A stretch of DNA of 64,000 nt from Diplonema japonicum (GCA_964019335.1 OZ025703.1:434001-498000), one strand, 5' to 3'; shown: positions 44,344 to 56,779, counted from the stretch's first letter. Notes: generated from the sequence alone by a model not told the origin. A program made the numbers and translations.

Positions 44344-45284
44344 AAGTACGTGTTTTTCTTTCTTTTTTTTTTTTGAAACGAAGAAGACATGTGGTGTGGT
44401 ATCTCTGACCCTTTGGTGTGTGGGGGGGGGGGGGGGGGGGGGCGTTGCTGACCCCCCCATTCATTGTGAATTTTTGTCCCTCTCTTTTTTTCTTGGGGGT
44501 GAACGATTTTTTTTTATTGTGTGATGCCCTCAAAATGTGCAGACGGGGAGCAGCCTCCGTGCTGTGGGTTGGGATGTTTGCTCGCAAATCCAAGCGGTTT
44601 GTGGAGTAACTAGAGGTCACTCTTCGATAGTAAGCCAGCAGGGGTAAGAAACTGCAGCCGTCACGGCCGGGAACTGGAAGAAGGAGAATGACACTTTTTA
44701 TTTTTATTCTTCTTCCATTCTCTCTACACATTTCTTATCAGTTATTGTTCTTTGATATGTAAATACTAAGGCATGTCCTTACGTTATTCTCTTTTTTCTT
44801 CTTCTTCTTTTTTTTTTTTTTAGTCCGTAGTAGTGGGCGTGATTCTATTTTTTTCTTGTTTTATTTTCTCAGCACTCTTTTCTTTCACTTCTGGTTCCTT
44901 TTTTTTTTTTCTCTTCAGAAGGGAAAGACAGAATAAATACAATTTCTTTTTGATGAACACCACCCCTCTCTTTTTTTTTTTTTTGAATTTAAAAGTCTGA
45001 ATTTTCTTTTTTTTTTTCCAATTTATTTATGTCACATCTTCGGCATCTCTATTCTGCGCGCACCTGCTGGATGTCCTCCTGGCCGAGGATCACCTCTTCG
45101 GCTTTTTTGCTCTAGCCAAGCCTTGCCCCCCTGGCACGGGCACATGGATAGCCTGTGGAGCACTTGCCGTGGCACTCGTAGACCCACTGGCGCCAGCACG
45201 GCTAGCTCAGGATTGGGAATGTCAATAGCGGCAATTTGTGGAGGCGCATCTCTCGCCCCCCCCCCAGCTGCTGGCAGGAAACGT
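44344..45284. other. Gene-free region, T-rich then mixed
   Basis: 44,344-45,030 is T- and G-run-rich with no gene. 45,031-45,270 has mixed, higher-GC composition unlike the spacers around it. Open frames on both strands there are short, and no domain is recognised. It could be a decayed gene fragment or part of the repeat region that follows. Confidence 0.5.
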
Positions 45285-45432
45285 GGAAACGTTTCCGTTC
45301 CCGTTTCCGTTTCCATACTTTTCAAAATTCTTATGGAAACGGCTTCCTTCTTAAGGAAACATAAGGAAACGTTTCCGTATCCTTTTCCGTTTCCCTTTTT
45401 TTCAAAAAATGCATGGAAACGCGTTTCCATGC
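45285..45432. repeat. Cluster of GGAAAC palindromes
   Basis: The 12-bp palindrome GGAAACGTTTCC occurs at 45285-45296 and 45365-45376, and a perfect 22-bp palindrome (arms GCATGGAAACG, 45411-45432) closes the cluster. Between them the half-sites GTTTCC and GGAAAC recur, so about ten half-sites fall within 150 bp. The block adjoins the foldback element. It may be part of that element family, a protein-binding array or a recombination product. Confidence 0.8.
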
Positions 45433-45445
45433 CAGCATAGCCCTA

Positions 45446-45815
45446 GGGGGGGTCATATGGTCCTTAAAAAGGGCCACTTTTTGCGCTTTTTCAGGCTCTT
45501 CGCCAAGGGCATTTTGGGCCCTTAAAAAAACTGTAACCACTCCAAAAGTGCCCACAAATCACCCAAACCCCCGTTTCCCGATGGTTTCCAGCAACATAAA
45601 ATAGGGGCCCTAGGATTACATAGGGAAAGTACCAAACGGGGGCCCCAAAATTAGAACATGATTCTAGGCACTTCTGGGGCCGGAAACCATCGGGAAACGG
45701 GGGTTTGGGTGATTTGTGGGCACTTTTGGGGTGGTTACAGTTTTTTTAAGGGCCCAAAATGCCCTTGGCGAAGAGCCTGAAAAAGGGCAAATAACGACCC
45801 CCTTATGACCCCCCC
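45446..45815. mobile_element. 370-bp foldback MITE-like element with TA flanks
   Basis: Perfect 12-bp terminal inverted repeats (GGGGGGGTCATA at 45446-45457, complement at 45804-45815) are flanked on both sides by TA (45444-45445, 45816-45817), like a TA target-site duplication of Tc1/mariner-type elements. Inside, arms 45487-45589 and 45682-45784 are 103 bp each with one mismatch, around a 92-bp loop. There is no coding capacity, so it would be non-autonomous. The right end stands 93 bp before the golgin ATG, placing it in that gene's upstream region. The near-perfect arms imply recent origin or continuing homogenisation. Confidence 0.75.
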
Positions 45816-45908
45816 TACCCCCCTCCCCCCGAAACTGAGAATGTAGCCAGCGCCAACTGGCCTACAATTCAATCACCCCCATTTAAAAAAAAAAAACAGG
45901 ACGAAAAC

Positions 45909-48900
45909 ATGGCGGAAGCTGAGCTGGAAGACCTGAAGAGAAAGCAGAAAATATGGCAAGATAAGGTAAAGGAAAAAGTAAGGCAGGTTGAACTCGAGAG
46001 AGACGAGTACAAGGATGAAGCACAGCGCCACGTGTCCGCCATAGATGCATACAAAGAAATGATAAAGAACTACCAGGATGACTTGCTGAACAAAGAAGAG
46101 AAGCAAGAGAAGGAAAAGGAGACGGAGAAGAAACTGAAACAGCTGGACACCGAGTACACCGAGAAGGTGGACTTCTACAAGGACTACGTTGCGAAGCTAG
46201 ACACGATGCTGCAGGAACGCAACTCCACTATCGATGCACTTAAAAGAGGCCTCTCCGACAATGCATTGGACGAAGAGCTCAGCCGCCACAAGCAAAGCAT
46301 CGATCTGTTTGACTTAGAACGCCGCGAGCACAAGATGACCATCGACAACCTCAATCTCCAGCTCGATAGGCTCCGGTGCGAAATCGGGGGTGGCGTCCCT
46401 CCACCAGAGACACAGGTCGACGAGCTCCTCTCCCAAAACCTCAAACTCAAACAAGAGCTCCAAGGCATGGAACGGCACATGCTCGAACAGCAGTCTCTCT
46501 ATCGCGAGCTTGGCATCAAGGAATGCCAGCTTACCGCCGCCTACGAGGAGTCTGTCAAAGAGAACAAAGAAAACGAAAAGCGCCTTGCGATGTGGAAGGA
46601 AAAGGCAAAGGAAAAACTGAACGAAAAGGACGAGGAGCTCGCGATGATCAAAGAGAAGTTCCACATATTCCAAACGCGCGCAAAGACGGCGCACGCTCAG
46701 GAACGGGAGGAAAAGGAAAAACTGGTTGCACAACTTCAGGCTCGTGAAGGATCCGACGCCGCCCCTGCAAGTGGCAGTGGCGACGAGCAGCTGCGCGCTG
46801 AGTGCGACGACCTGCACCTGAAGCTCTCAGAGATGGAAACCGAGCTGCGTGTGATGCGCAGCAACAACGAGGACCTGACCGACAGGTGCGCCGAGCTGCA
46901 GGAATCCACCACACAACTGACCAGCGCAATAGACCAAACTCAGGTGGAGAAGCAGTCTTTGCTCACTCAATTGGAAACCATGCAAAATGCAGCAGACGGC
47001 AACACCTCTTTGGAACAAGTCTTGATCGAGACCAGGCGTGAGCTAGAGGCTGCTAAGCGGGAATCGTCTGAAGCACATGCACAGGCTGAGGCAAGCGAGG
47101 CGAGTAAAGCAACTGCTGCACAGCAGCTTGAGGAATACAAGGACAAACAGAACCAATTTAAGGAGATGGTGAAGGGGAGATTGGATGAAAGCAAAGCAGA
47201 GGTCGCAGCACTTGAAGAGGAGCTCGTCGCGAAGAGAGCAGCTGAGGCTGAGCACAGCAGCAGTGCAGCAGCGCTTCGGGAGGAGCTGCAGAACAAGACA
47301 GCTGAGCTGGCGAACATTCAAGAGACATTACAAGCCACAGGAACTGGCATCCAACAGGAGCTAGCGACGGCTAGGGAGGAGACAGAAGCCGCGAAGCGTG
47401 AAGCGGTCGAAGTGAAAACACAGCTTGATGAGAGGGAGGCAGAAAAAGCTGCAGCAGAACAGCTATTAAAGGAAAGCAATGAAAAACAGGAGGTGGCAAT
47501 GGGGGAGATCAATGAGTGCAAAGAGAGGATCGCATCACTCGAAGACGAACTTGCATCGAAAGAGACAGCAGAAGGGGAGCTGACCAGCACTATCACCTCG
47601 CTTCGAGAAGAGCTGCAGAACAAGACAGCTGAGCTGTCCAACATCCAGGAAGCTCTTCAGGAGACAGGCAGCAACCTTCAGCAAGAGCTAGCAGTGACAA
47701 AGGAAGAATCCGAAGCTGCTAAGCGCGAGGTAGAAGCTTTAAGAGAAGAAGACATTAAGAAGGAAGCGGTGACAGAAGAGCTCAGAAGATCTGCCGCATC
47801 ACTACAAGAACAGCTGCAGAGCCAGGGAAAGACAGATAACGTGGCAATGGAAGAGCTTCGTGACGAGCTGCAGACCAGGACAACTGCACTTGAAAACACC
47901 CTGCAAGAACTTGCGGCAGCAAAGGAAGAAGCCGAAGAAGCGAAGCGTGAGACTGCAGTGGCACGGGATTGCCTTGAAAGTTATGAAGATAAGCAGAAGG
48001 AAGTGACAGGGGAGTTCGAAGAAAGCAAAGAGAAGATTGCATCACTCGAAGGTGAGCTTGAAGCGAAAACAGCCGGGGCGGAAGAGCTGACCGGCACCAT
48101 CACCTCTCTTCAGGAAGAACTTCAGAACAAGACAACCGAACTTGCGAACATCCAAGAGACTCTTCAAGAGACAGGCAGCAACCTTCAGCAAGAGCTTGCG
48201 GCAGCAAAGGAAGAATCTGAAGCAGCGAAGTGCAAGGTGGTTGAGGCACAGGAAGAGCTTGAATCGCTGAAGAAGCAGTGCGAGGAGAAGGAAGCAACCA
48301 ACGTGGCAACCGAGCAGAAGCTCAACGATTACAAGGAAAAACAGAACCAGTTCAAGGAGATGGTGAAGGAGAAGTTTGATACAAGCAAAGAGAAGATTGC
48401 ATCACTCAACAATGAACTTGAAGCGAAAACAACTGCGGCAGAAGAGCTGACTGGCACCATTACCTCTCTTCAGGAAGAACTTCAGAACAAGACAACCGAG
48501 CTTGCGAACATCCAAGAGACTCTTCAAGAGACCGGTAGCAACCTTCAACAAGAGCTTGCAGCAGCAAAGGAGGAATCTGAAACTACTAAGCGTGAAGTGA
48601 CTGAGGCACAAGTTGCTACCATGCAACATTTTGAGGAGTACAAGACTGAAATGCAAGGCGAGCTTGCGCGGAGCAAGGAAAATATTTCCTCACTTGAAGC
48701 CGAGTTGTCTACAGGCGAAGCCAAGAGAGAAGAGCTGACCGGCACTGTTGGATCGCTCCAAGAAGAGCTTCAAAAGAAAACAGCCGAGCTTGCGAACATC
48801 CAAGAGACACTTCAAGAGACCGGCAGCAACCTTCAGCAAGAGCTTGCAGCAACAAAGGAGGAATCTGAAGCAGCGAAACGTAAAGTGACTGAGGCACAAG

Positions 48901-51900
48901 AAGAGCTTGAATCGCTGAAGAAGCAGTGCGAGGAGAAGGAAGCAACCAACGTGGCAACCGAGCAGAAGCTTGACGAATACAAGGAAAAACAGAACCAGTT
49001 CAAGGAGATGGTGAAGGAGAAGTTTGATACAAGCAAAGAGAAGATTGCATCACTCAACAATGAACTTGAAGTGAAAACAAGTGCGGCAGAAGAGCTGACT
49101 GGCACCATCACCTCTCTTCAGGAAGAACTTCAGAACAAGACAATCGAACTTGCGAACATCCAAGAGACTCTTCAAGAGACCGGTAGCAACCTTCAACAAG
49201 AGCTTGCAGCAGCAAAGGAGGAATCTGAAGCAGCGAAACGCGAAACTGCCGAGGAACAGGAGAAGCTTGCTTCTCTTGAATCTAAAAATGAAATGAAAGA
49301 AGCACAACTTTTGGAGGCGCAGCAGAAGTTCAGGGAAAGTGAAGAGAGGGTTGCATCACTCGAAAGCGAGCTTGCATTGAAGGTGACAGCAGAAGAAGAA
49401 CTGAATGGAAACAATGCCTCACTTCAAGAAGAGCTTCAGAGTAAGGTAGCAGAGCTCGCGAATATCCAAGAGGCTCTTCAAGAGACTGGCAGCAACCTTC
49501 AGCAGGAGCTTGCAGCAGCAAAAGAAGAATCTGAATCCGCAAAACGTGAGGTTGCTGAGGTACGAGAAGAAAAGGAACAGCAGTTTGAAGAATTCAAGGT
49601 GAAAACAGCGTCACTCGAAAGTGAGCTTCAGGACAAAACAGCTGAGCTTCAGAGCCAAGAGACGGAGCTAACAAACATCCAAGAGACTCTTCAAGAGACA
49701 GGCAGCAACCTTCAGCAAGAGCTTGCGGCAGCAAAGGAAGAATCTGAAGCAGCGAAGTGCAAGGTGGTTGAGGCACAAGAAGAGCTTGAATCGCTGAAGA
49801 AGCAGTGCGAGGAGAAGGAAGCAACCAACGTGGCAACCGAGCAGAAGCTCAACGATTACAAGGAAAAACAGAACCAGTTCAAGGAGATGGTGAAGGAGAA
49901 GTTTGATACAAGCAAAGAGAAGATTGCATCACTCAACAATGAACTTGAAGCGAAAACAACTGCGGCAGAAGAGCTGACTGGCACCATTGCCTCTCTTCAG
50001 GAAGAACTTCAGAACAAGACAACCGAGCTTGCGAACATCCAAGAGACTCTTCAAGAGACCGGTAGCAACCTTCAGCAGGAGCTTGCAGCAGCAAAGGAGG
50101 AATCTGAAACCGCAAAACGCGAGCTTGCTGAGGTACAAGAACAACTGGAAGCACTAGAAGGCGAATGTGCGGAGAAGGAGCAGCAGTTTGAGGGATTCAA
50201 GGAAAAAGCAGTGTTGCTCGAGGGTGAGATCGCTGCTCGAGACTCGGAACTAAAAAGCGCAGAAACCATCCAAGAGGCTCTTCAGCAAGAGCTTGCAGCA
50301 GCAAAGGAGGAATTCGAAGAGGCGAAGCGTGAGGCTGCAGTGGCGCGGGATAGCCTTGAAAGTTATGAAGATAAGCAGAACCAGTACAGCGAGGATGTGA
50401 AACGGGAGTTCGAAGAAAGCAAAGAGAAGATTGCATCACTCGAAGGTGAACTTGAAGCGAAAACAACTGCTGCAGAAGAGCTGACCGGCACCATTACCTC
50501 TCTTCAGGAAGAGCTTCAGAACAAATCAGCCGAGCTTGCGAACATCCAAGAGACACTTCAAGAGACTGGTAGCAACCTTCAGCAAGAGCTTGCGGCAACA
50601 AAGGAGGAATCTGAAGCAGCGAAGTGCAAGGTGGTTGAGGCACAGGAAGAGCTTGAATCGCTGAAGAAGCAGTGCGAGGAGAAGGAAGCAACCAACGTGG
50701 CAACCGAGCAGAAGCTTGACGAATACAAGGAAAAACAGAACCAGTTCAAGGAGATGGTGAAGGAGAAGTTTGATAAGAGCAAAGAGAAGATTGCATCACT
50801 CAACAATGAACTTGAAGTGAAAACAAGTGCGGCAGAAGAGCTGACTGGTACCATTACCTCTCTTCAGGAAGAACTTCAGAACAAGACAACCGAACTTGCG
50901 AACATCCAAGAGACTCTTCAAGAGACCGGTAGCAACCTTCAACAAGAGCTTGCAGCAGCAAAGGAGGAATCTGAAGCAGCGAAACGCGAAACTGCCGAGG
51001 AACAGGAGAAGCTTGCTTCCCTTGAATCTGAAAATGAAATGAAAAAAGCACAACTTTTGGAGGCGCAGCAGAAGTTCAAGGAAAGTGAAGAGAGGGTTGC
51101 ATCACTCGAAAGCGAGCTTGCATTGAAGGTGACAGCAGAAGAAGAACTGAACGGAAACAATGCCTCACTTCAAGAAGAGCTTCAGAGTAAGGTAGCAGAG
51201 CTCGCGAATATCCAAGAGGCTCTTCAAGAGACTGGCAGCAACCTTCAGCAGGAGCTTGCAGCAGCAAAAGAAGAATCTGAATCCGCAAAGCGTGAAGTGA
51301 CTGAGGTGCAAGAGCAGCTTGCGGTATTGAAGAACGAGTGTGAAGAGAAAGAGACCACTCGAGTTGCTGCTGAGCAGCAACTTGAATCTAACAGAGAGAA
51401 GTTCACCCAGTTCAAGGAGATGGCAAAGGGGAAGCTTGATGAATACAAAGAGAAAATCGCAACACTTGAAGGCGAACTTGCGTCGAAGGTGACAGCGGAA
51501 GGGGAGCTGAACAGCACCATTGTGTCGTTGCGAGAAGAACTTAGTGACAGGACAAGTGAACTAGCAGCCATCCAGGAGACTGGTAGCAACCTTCAGCAGG
51601 AGCTTGCGGCAGCAAAGGAAGAATCTGAAACTGCAAAGAGTGAGGTGACCAGGCTGAGCACTGCATACGGGGAAAAGGAAGCGAGCAGCATTGCTGTTGA
51701 AGAAGCATACAATGAGAAGCAGAACACACTCAAAGAGAAAATGAGGGGGAAGTTTGAAGAATACAAAGAGAAGATCGCATCATGCGAAGGCGAACTTGAG
51801 TCAAGCATGGCGACTTGCAGCAGCCTTCAGCAAGAACTTGCAGCAGCAAAAGAAGAATCCGAAGCTGCTCAGCGTGAACTTGAGGCACTCAAGGTTTCTT

Positions 51901-54486
51901 TTGATCAACAAACAGCACTGGGTGAGGAGTACAAAGAGAAGGAGCAACAGCTTGAGGCTGTCAGTGCTAAAGTTGCATCGCTTGAGGAGGAGCTCGCACT
52001 GAAAACAGAGGCAGAAGCCTCAGTAAATGAAGAGCTGGCAACAACAACAGTTGCACGTGAAGAGTTGACCAACGCAATTGTTGCCCTGAAAGACGAGCTT
52101 GCCACCGCACAGAAGCGCCTCGAAGAGACGGAAAGCCTTCATGAGAATCTTGCAGCAACTAAAGAGGAGCTGACTGCAAAGGAAGAGGAGTTGAACAGCA
52201 CCGTAGCGTTGCTAAAAGAGGAGCTGCAAGGCAAGACAGCTGAATTAGCAACCGTCCAAGAGACTCTTCAAGAGACCGGCAGTGACCTTCAGCAAGAGCT
52301 TGCAGCAGCGAAGGAAGAATCTGAAGCAGCGAAGTGTGAAGCGCAGCGGTTAGCAGCTGAAAGTGACGAGTTAAAAGCGAAGCAGGCAAAGTGGAAGGAG
52401 GTAGCTAAGGCCAAAATGGAACAAGAAGGAGAGAAGGTGCGGAATCTCGAAGGGGTCGTAGCGGAAAAGGAGCACGAACTCCAAGAACTGAAGGAGCAGG
52501 CAAAGCGGTTAAGTGAAGCAGTGGAACAAGCACGAGTACAACTTCAAGGTGCTGAGGCAAGTTTAGAAGCTGAGAGGAGCGAGAAATGCCGACTCAGCGA
52601 AGTGTTGCAGACTAGGGAAGATAGCATGGCAGCACTAGAGACGGCACGTGAGACAGCAAGCAAGGAGGCCGAAGAGGAACTAAAAAAGCTTGAGAACCTC
52701 CTTGAAGAAGCAAAGGGTAGAGACAGCGATCTGCAAGCAGCGGGATTGGAAAAAGAGAACTTGATACATAGCCTCGAAGCCGCGCAGAAAGAGTCGCAGC
52801 AGCTGAAGCAAGACTTGGTCGAAGTGACAGCTAAGAAAGATGAAGAACTGGCAGAATTCAAGACAAAGGTGAAAGAAAAGATCGATCAAAAGAAAGCAGA
52901 GGTGGAGGAGGAGAAACAGGCCATTCGGGACCAAGAGCAGAAGAGGATCGAGAACTTCAAGGTGAAGGCAAGATCAGTAAAAGAGGCGGACATGGTATGC
53001 AAGAAGACGTAGCAAGAACCGGCCACAGGAAATCATCAAGAACCTGCGCACCGAGATGATGACACTGAAGGACCAGTCTTCAGGGGCCACCGTTGAAGTA
53101 GCCGAGCTGCAGTCCAAATTGGAAGAAGTGTGTCTTTAAAGTATCACAATGCACCACACTACAGGCGACATTGAAGGTCGTAGAATTGGAAAATGCTCTC
53201 AAGCAGGCAAAAGCCACAGCTGAGGAGGAGGCCAGCAATATGAAATCCTCCAGCGACGAACAGCTGCAGAACACAATACAAAAGGCGAAGAGCAAAATCC
53301 GAGAGGTATGCACCTGTGCCGCACCAACCTATCTCCCACAGTACAAAGATGCATCGGAGATGCAGGCTGTGAGGGTTGCCGAGTGCGAGGAAGAGCTTGC
53401 TTCGAAACAAAACGAATTGTTCGGTCTGCAAGAACAGCTAGCTGCTGGTAACACCAAAATTTCAGAGCTGCAGGAAGAGGTACACCACCGCACCCACCAC
53501 ACACAACCAAAGGTCGACAAGAACACGGAGACAGCGCAGGAGGGCAACACGAAGTGTGTCAAACTTCTTGCCACAGTTGAAGATCTGCGCGAGGCCGCAA
53601 GGGGCTCCGAAGAGCAGCTGAATGAGGCCCAAGCGGCCCTCGCCACCGCCAAGGCTGAGTTGGCTGATATGCCTGTTCTGCAGACAACTGTCGAGGAGCT
53701 GAGGCTTCAGCTTAGCAATGCTGCAGTATGAATGCAACACAAATACCTACATCTGCACAGGAGCAACAAGAAGCAAGCTTGGCACAAGTTGCGGAAGCCT
53801 CTGAGAGGAAAAGGGAACTGGTATGCGAGAAAGCAAACCGCAGCCACACGTAGGAAGCATCTTACGGTGACTCCACGGCGACTATCGAAAACCTGAAAGC
53901 AGAGATTGCCACCGCTGGTGAGCGGGAGGTGGCCATCGCTGATGAACTCACGAAGATCAAAGATGAGCTCGCAGCAGTTGAGGAGGCAAAAGCCGTCCTT
54001 GAGGAAGCCAAGACACAGATGGATAAGGAGAAAAACGAAGCAGCAGAAGGCGATCCACAGAAGGCACAGACAGAAATCAAGAAACTCACAGATCACAATA
54101 CATACTTGAAGCAGCAGGTTCAGACACAGCAGGCAGAGCTAGAGAGGAAGAAGAAACATGGTGACAGATACTCGTTCCTGAAGGATGAAAATTTGGACTA
54201 CCTGAAGAACCTTGTGCTGCAGGTATGCATTTGTTCATGTTAACCATGGTTAGGTCGTTCTTGAGAAGCGCCCGCAAGTTAAGGAGCGCATGCTGCCTGT
54301 GCTTGATGAAATCCTAGAGCTTACGTATGCACATTTTTTTCTTTTGAAGGAGGCCGTGATTTGTTGCTCCTGCATCCTTCCATGTCCTTTGCAAGATTAT
54401 GGCATCAAACAATACACAGGGACTCCGAACGAGCTACTTTGAAGATCGAGTTCCCAGGTCTGAAGTTTAAACTCAGAAAAGCTTAG
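45909..54486 (+). CDS. Giant GRIP-domain golgin, 2,747 residues
   Basis: Exons 45909-52994, 53029-53127, 53165-53305, 53342-53479, 53513-53725, 53761-53820, 53854-54222, 54254-54324 and 54420-54486; the joined length is divisible by three. Almost the whole protein is coiled coil, much of it in near-identical repeats (EELTGTITSLQEELQ, ANIQETLQETGSNLQQEL). The C-terminus reads NLDYLKNLVLQ..ERMLPVLDEILELT, matching the GRIP consensus including the key Tyr; GRIP binds Arl1 on trans-Golgi membranes. Introns are all clustered in the last 1.5 kb, and the first 7.1 kb is a single exon. The last intron (95 nt, acceptor AATACACAG) is chosen because it gives a GRIP-like end; 54,350 and 54,395 are weaker acceptors. 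The ATG follows an A-run and CAG by 9 nt. A long vesicle tether is the likely role. Confidence 0.88.
47300..52310 (+). repeat. Internal coding repeats of the golgin
   Basis: The motif ANIQETLQETGSNLQQEL recurs about 14 times, starting near 47312, 47632, 48139, 48499, 48787, 49147, 49459, 49663, 50027, 50531, 50891, 51203, 51557 and 52243. A roughly 650-bp block at 48,895-49,550 is nearly identical to 50,641-51,296 (offset 1,746 bp). The block coding NVATEQKL..YKEKQNQFKEMV is present four times (48,301, 48,947, 49,827 and 50,697). Most differences are single substitutions, which points to recent unequal exchange or gene conversion. Confidence 0.9.
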
Positions 54487-54655
54487 AACAAAACAAAACT
54501 TTTTTTTCCATTTCCCGTGTACTCTCACTAACCTCACGTCTTTCCTTTGTACAACCTTAGTGTGCTTTTTTTCCTTTCTTCCCCCTTTCTTCTTTCTCAT
54601 TTTCTTTTTTTTTGAATCCAGAACACTCACTTTGACCAAGCGAGTTGTCAGGGAT

Positions 54656-55213
54656 ATGTTTAGGGCGGCGACGTTCGTGGTAGTGGTGACGGTGCTCGCA
54701 GTTGAGGGCCTTCCACCACCACCACTACCCGTCCTGTGCGATGAGCGAGCTGCTAGCCCCAAAGATGTGTGCGTGGAGAGCGCGACGTTGAATCTAAAGA
54801 CGATGAAGTGTGTGTGCACTAAGGAAGGTTACGGTTGTGATACAAACCCAAGCTCACAGCTTGCAGGGACGTGTAGAAAGCTTAAAGGTTTGCTTTTCGT
54901 GCCCAATACCAACCCCCACACAGTCTCGTCCTCTTCCTCTGGCCCCTCGGGCGTAGAAATCTTGATGTTCGGCGCCATAATACTCTTCACGCTTTTCTGC
55001 CTTGGCAATATGGTCTTCTTCAATAAAAACAAACGGCTCCCTTATTGGGTGAACAACGCGTGCTGTACTTGCCCCCCAGTGGCGTCTTGCGACGAGCAAA
55101 AGAAAAAGACAACAATAGGTATCAACCACACAACGCGCAACACAACCGCAGATCGGAAAAACCCCATCGACGCACTTAGTAGAAGAGGTCCTGGGGCTGT
55201 CTCCATTCAGTAA
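54656..55213 (+). CDS. Small type I membrane protein, 185 residues
   Basis: ATG 54656 begins a signal peptide (MFRAATFVVVVTVLAVEG) followed by a Pro run. The short ectodomain has six or so Cys, in part EGF-like (CVCTKEGYGC). One membrane helix lies at about residues 100-122 (VEILMFGAIILFTLFCLGNM), then comes a basic tail with a CCTCPP cluster that could be palmitoylated. The frame is open further upstream, but only through T-rich leader; CCAG at 54,620 is a likely acceptor. The layout (signal, short Cys module, TM, tail) parallels the larger membrane protein at 14.2 kb without clear homology. Function unknown. Confidence 0.65.
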   Translation: MFRAATFVVVVTVLAVEGLPPPPLPVLCDERAASPKDVCVESATLNLKTMKCVCTKEGYGCDTNPSSQLAGTCRKLKGLLFVPNTNPHTVSSSSSGPSGVEILMFGAIILFTLFCLGNMVFFNKNKRLPYWVNNACCTCPPVASCDEQKKKTTIGINHTTRNTTADRKNPIDALSRRGPGAVSIQ

Positions 55214-55428
55214 TTGTGTATATTTAGTGTTGCTTTTGTTAGAGCAGGATACACTTGCCTGTTGGTGACAGGAGAGGTGAACAAGTCTGCGCCTGCACAA
55301 TTTCGTTCCTCGGCCGCTTCGTGGGGGATGATCCTTGTGCCTCCTCCTCCTCGGTGATGATGAGGTCGGTGGTGTTTTTTTTTTTTTTTTTTGTGAACAA
55401 GAATAAAAAGGAGTGGTAGGGGTGGAAG

Positions 55429-56738
55429 ATGGCAATGGACAGAATCGAGGCAGAGGTGGAGTCGTCGAAGCTGACGATCGGGACCATGCTGCAGGTGCCA
55501 CCTTCCGAGTTTTACGCAGAGGTGAAAATGACAAAAGGTAAAGATGGGTTTGGGTTCGGGTTCACGGACTCCTTGGTGGTGAATGTATGCATACTACAAT
55601 ACTCAAAAACACCTTGCAGACCGTAACGCCGAACGGCGCGGCTCAGAAAGGCGGCCTCGATCACTATTTGGGGTGGGCCATCACTCATGTGAACAACATC
55701 CGGGTAGCAACGAAAGAAGAATTTAGTGCCAACATGGGGAAGGCTGAGGTGCGGCTACGCCTTGAGAACGCGAAAGAGTTCCACATGGACCCTACCGAGT
55801 CCCCCGAAGAGCAGGTTAAGCGGCTACTAGCAAAGTTGGTAAACACCAAGCGCGACCACAGCGCACAAATAGAATTCCTTCTTCATTGGTTGGACAAGTA
55901 TAACGTATGACGCTTAAGACACCCTCACACACCCTGCAGAGTATAGAGGAAGAGCTTGAGAAGAGACTCGAGGAGCTAAAGCGGGAGACGAAGGACCAGA
56001 AACAGGAGCACTCGCAGTTGAAGAAAGTGAAGAAACAAACGGAGTCCTCGCGAGTTGGTACCCTTGCTAACTTTGTGAATTTCAGTTCGGGTGAGTGATC
56101 CCCTTTCTGCCCTGATTGGTTTTATTGATTCGCAAGCAACCCAACTTTACACCGCACAGCAAATGGAGAATGGTGAGTTCAGCAGCAGTAAAAAGTTAGA
56201 GGAAGTAAAATGTCTGTACAAGTCGAAGCTGCCTGCGCTCAGCAAGGAGGAGGGCATCGGGGATACCATGAGCGTGGGGACGGCGACGAGCAACGCCAGC
56301 TTCTTAGGTGGAAAGCGATGGTGCTATAGCGAGTTGGCGCATCAGGACACGAACTCGAACCTACTTCGCAAGAACTGGATGGATAAGCAGCAGCAAAGCA
56401 AAGCTGAGATCGATGTGAAAGAAAGGAAGAAGAACCTTTTGCACAAACACCGCCTCAGCACCGTGCCTTCAAAGAACCAAGTGACGGCAGAGGACCTCTT
56501 GAGGGAGATCCAGAAGTGGACAAGGAAGTTAGAAAACTGCAAGACGGAGCTAGACCACCGTAGGCGAGAATATTACCATGTTCTGCTGGGTGGCGACCCC
56601 CTCGACTCCTCCCACGAGGAGGAGTTCGACTCCGACGTTGAGCATGACTACAGTGATCAGCATAGGCTATTCATCGAGGACGGTGTCACTGCAGACTGCA
56701 ACACTGATTTCGAGCCTTCAGTGCCTGCTATTGACTGA
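55429..56738 (+). CDS. PDZ-domain protein with helical tail, 397 residues
   Basis: Exons 55429-55584, 55620-55904, 55940-56090 and 56137-56738. The PDZ-like domain spans about 25-105: the binding-loop region GFGFGFTDSLVVN, then VTPNGAAQKGGLDHYLGWAITHVNN. The domain is split by the first intron. A short coiled coil follows (EELEKRLEELKRETKDQKQE). The rest is helical and charged, ending in an acidic tail (HEEEFDSDVEHDY). The third intron starts GTGAGT and ends GCAAG, not CAG; this acceptor is selected because it is the only one that keeps frame. Probably a scaffold; partners unknown. Confidence 0.7.
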
Positions 56739-56779
56739 CGCTCGCTACGTCACTGTTCCCGCCTTCAGCCGCCTTAGTA

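Noticed and set aside
45036-45290. Minus-strand peptide AEEVILGQEDIQQVRAE, faintly like a histone H3 C-terminus
   Set aside because: Only a few positions agree, and the upstream sequence is broken by stops and frame changes with no recognisable histone fold.
47000-52900. Many minus-strand ORFs of 60-115 codons under the golgin
   Set aside because: They are reverse-frame shadows of the Glu/Leu-rich repeats, giving repeated Ser/Leu/Cys peptides.
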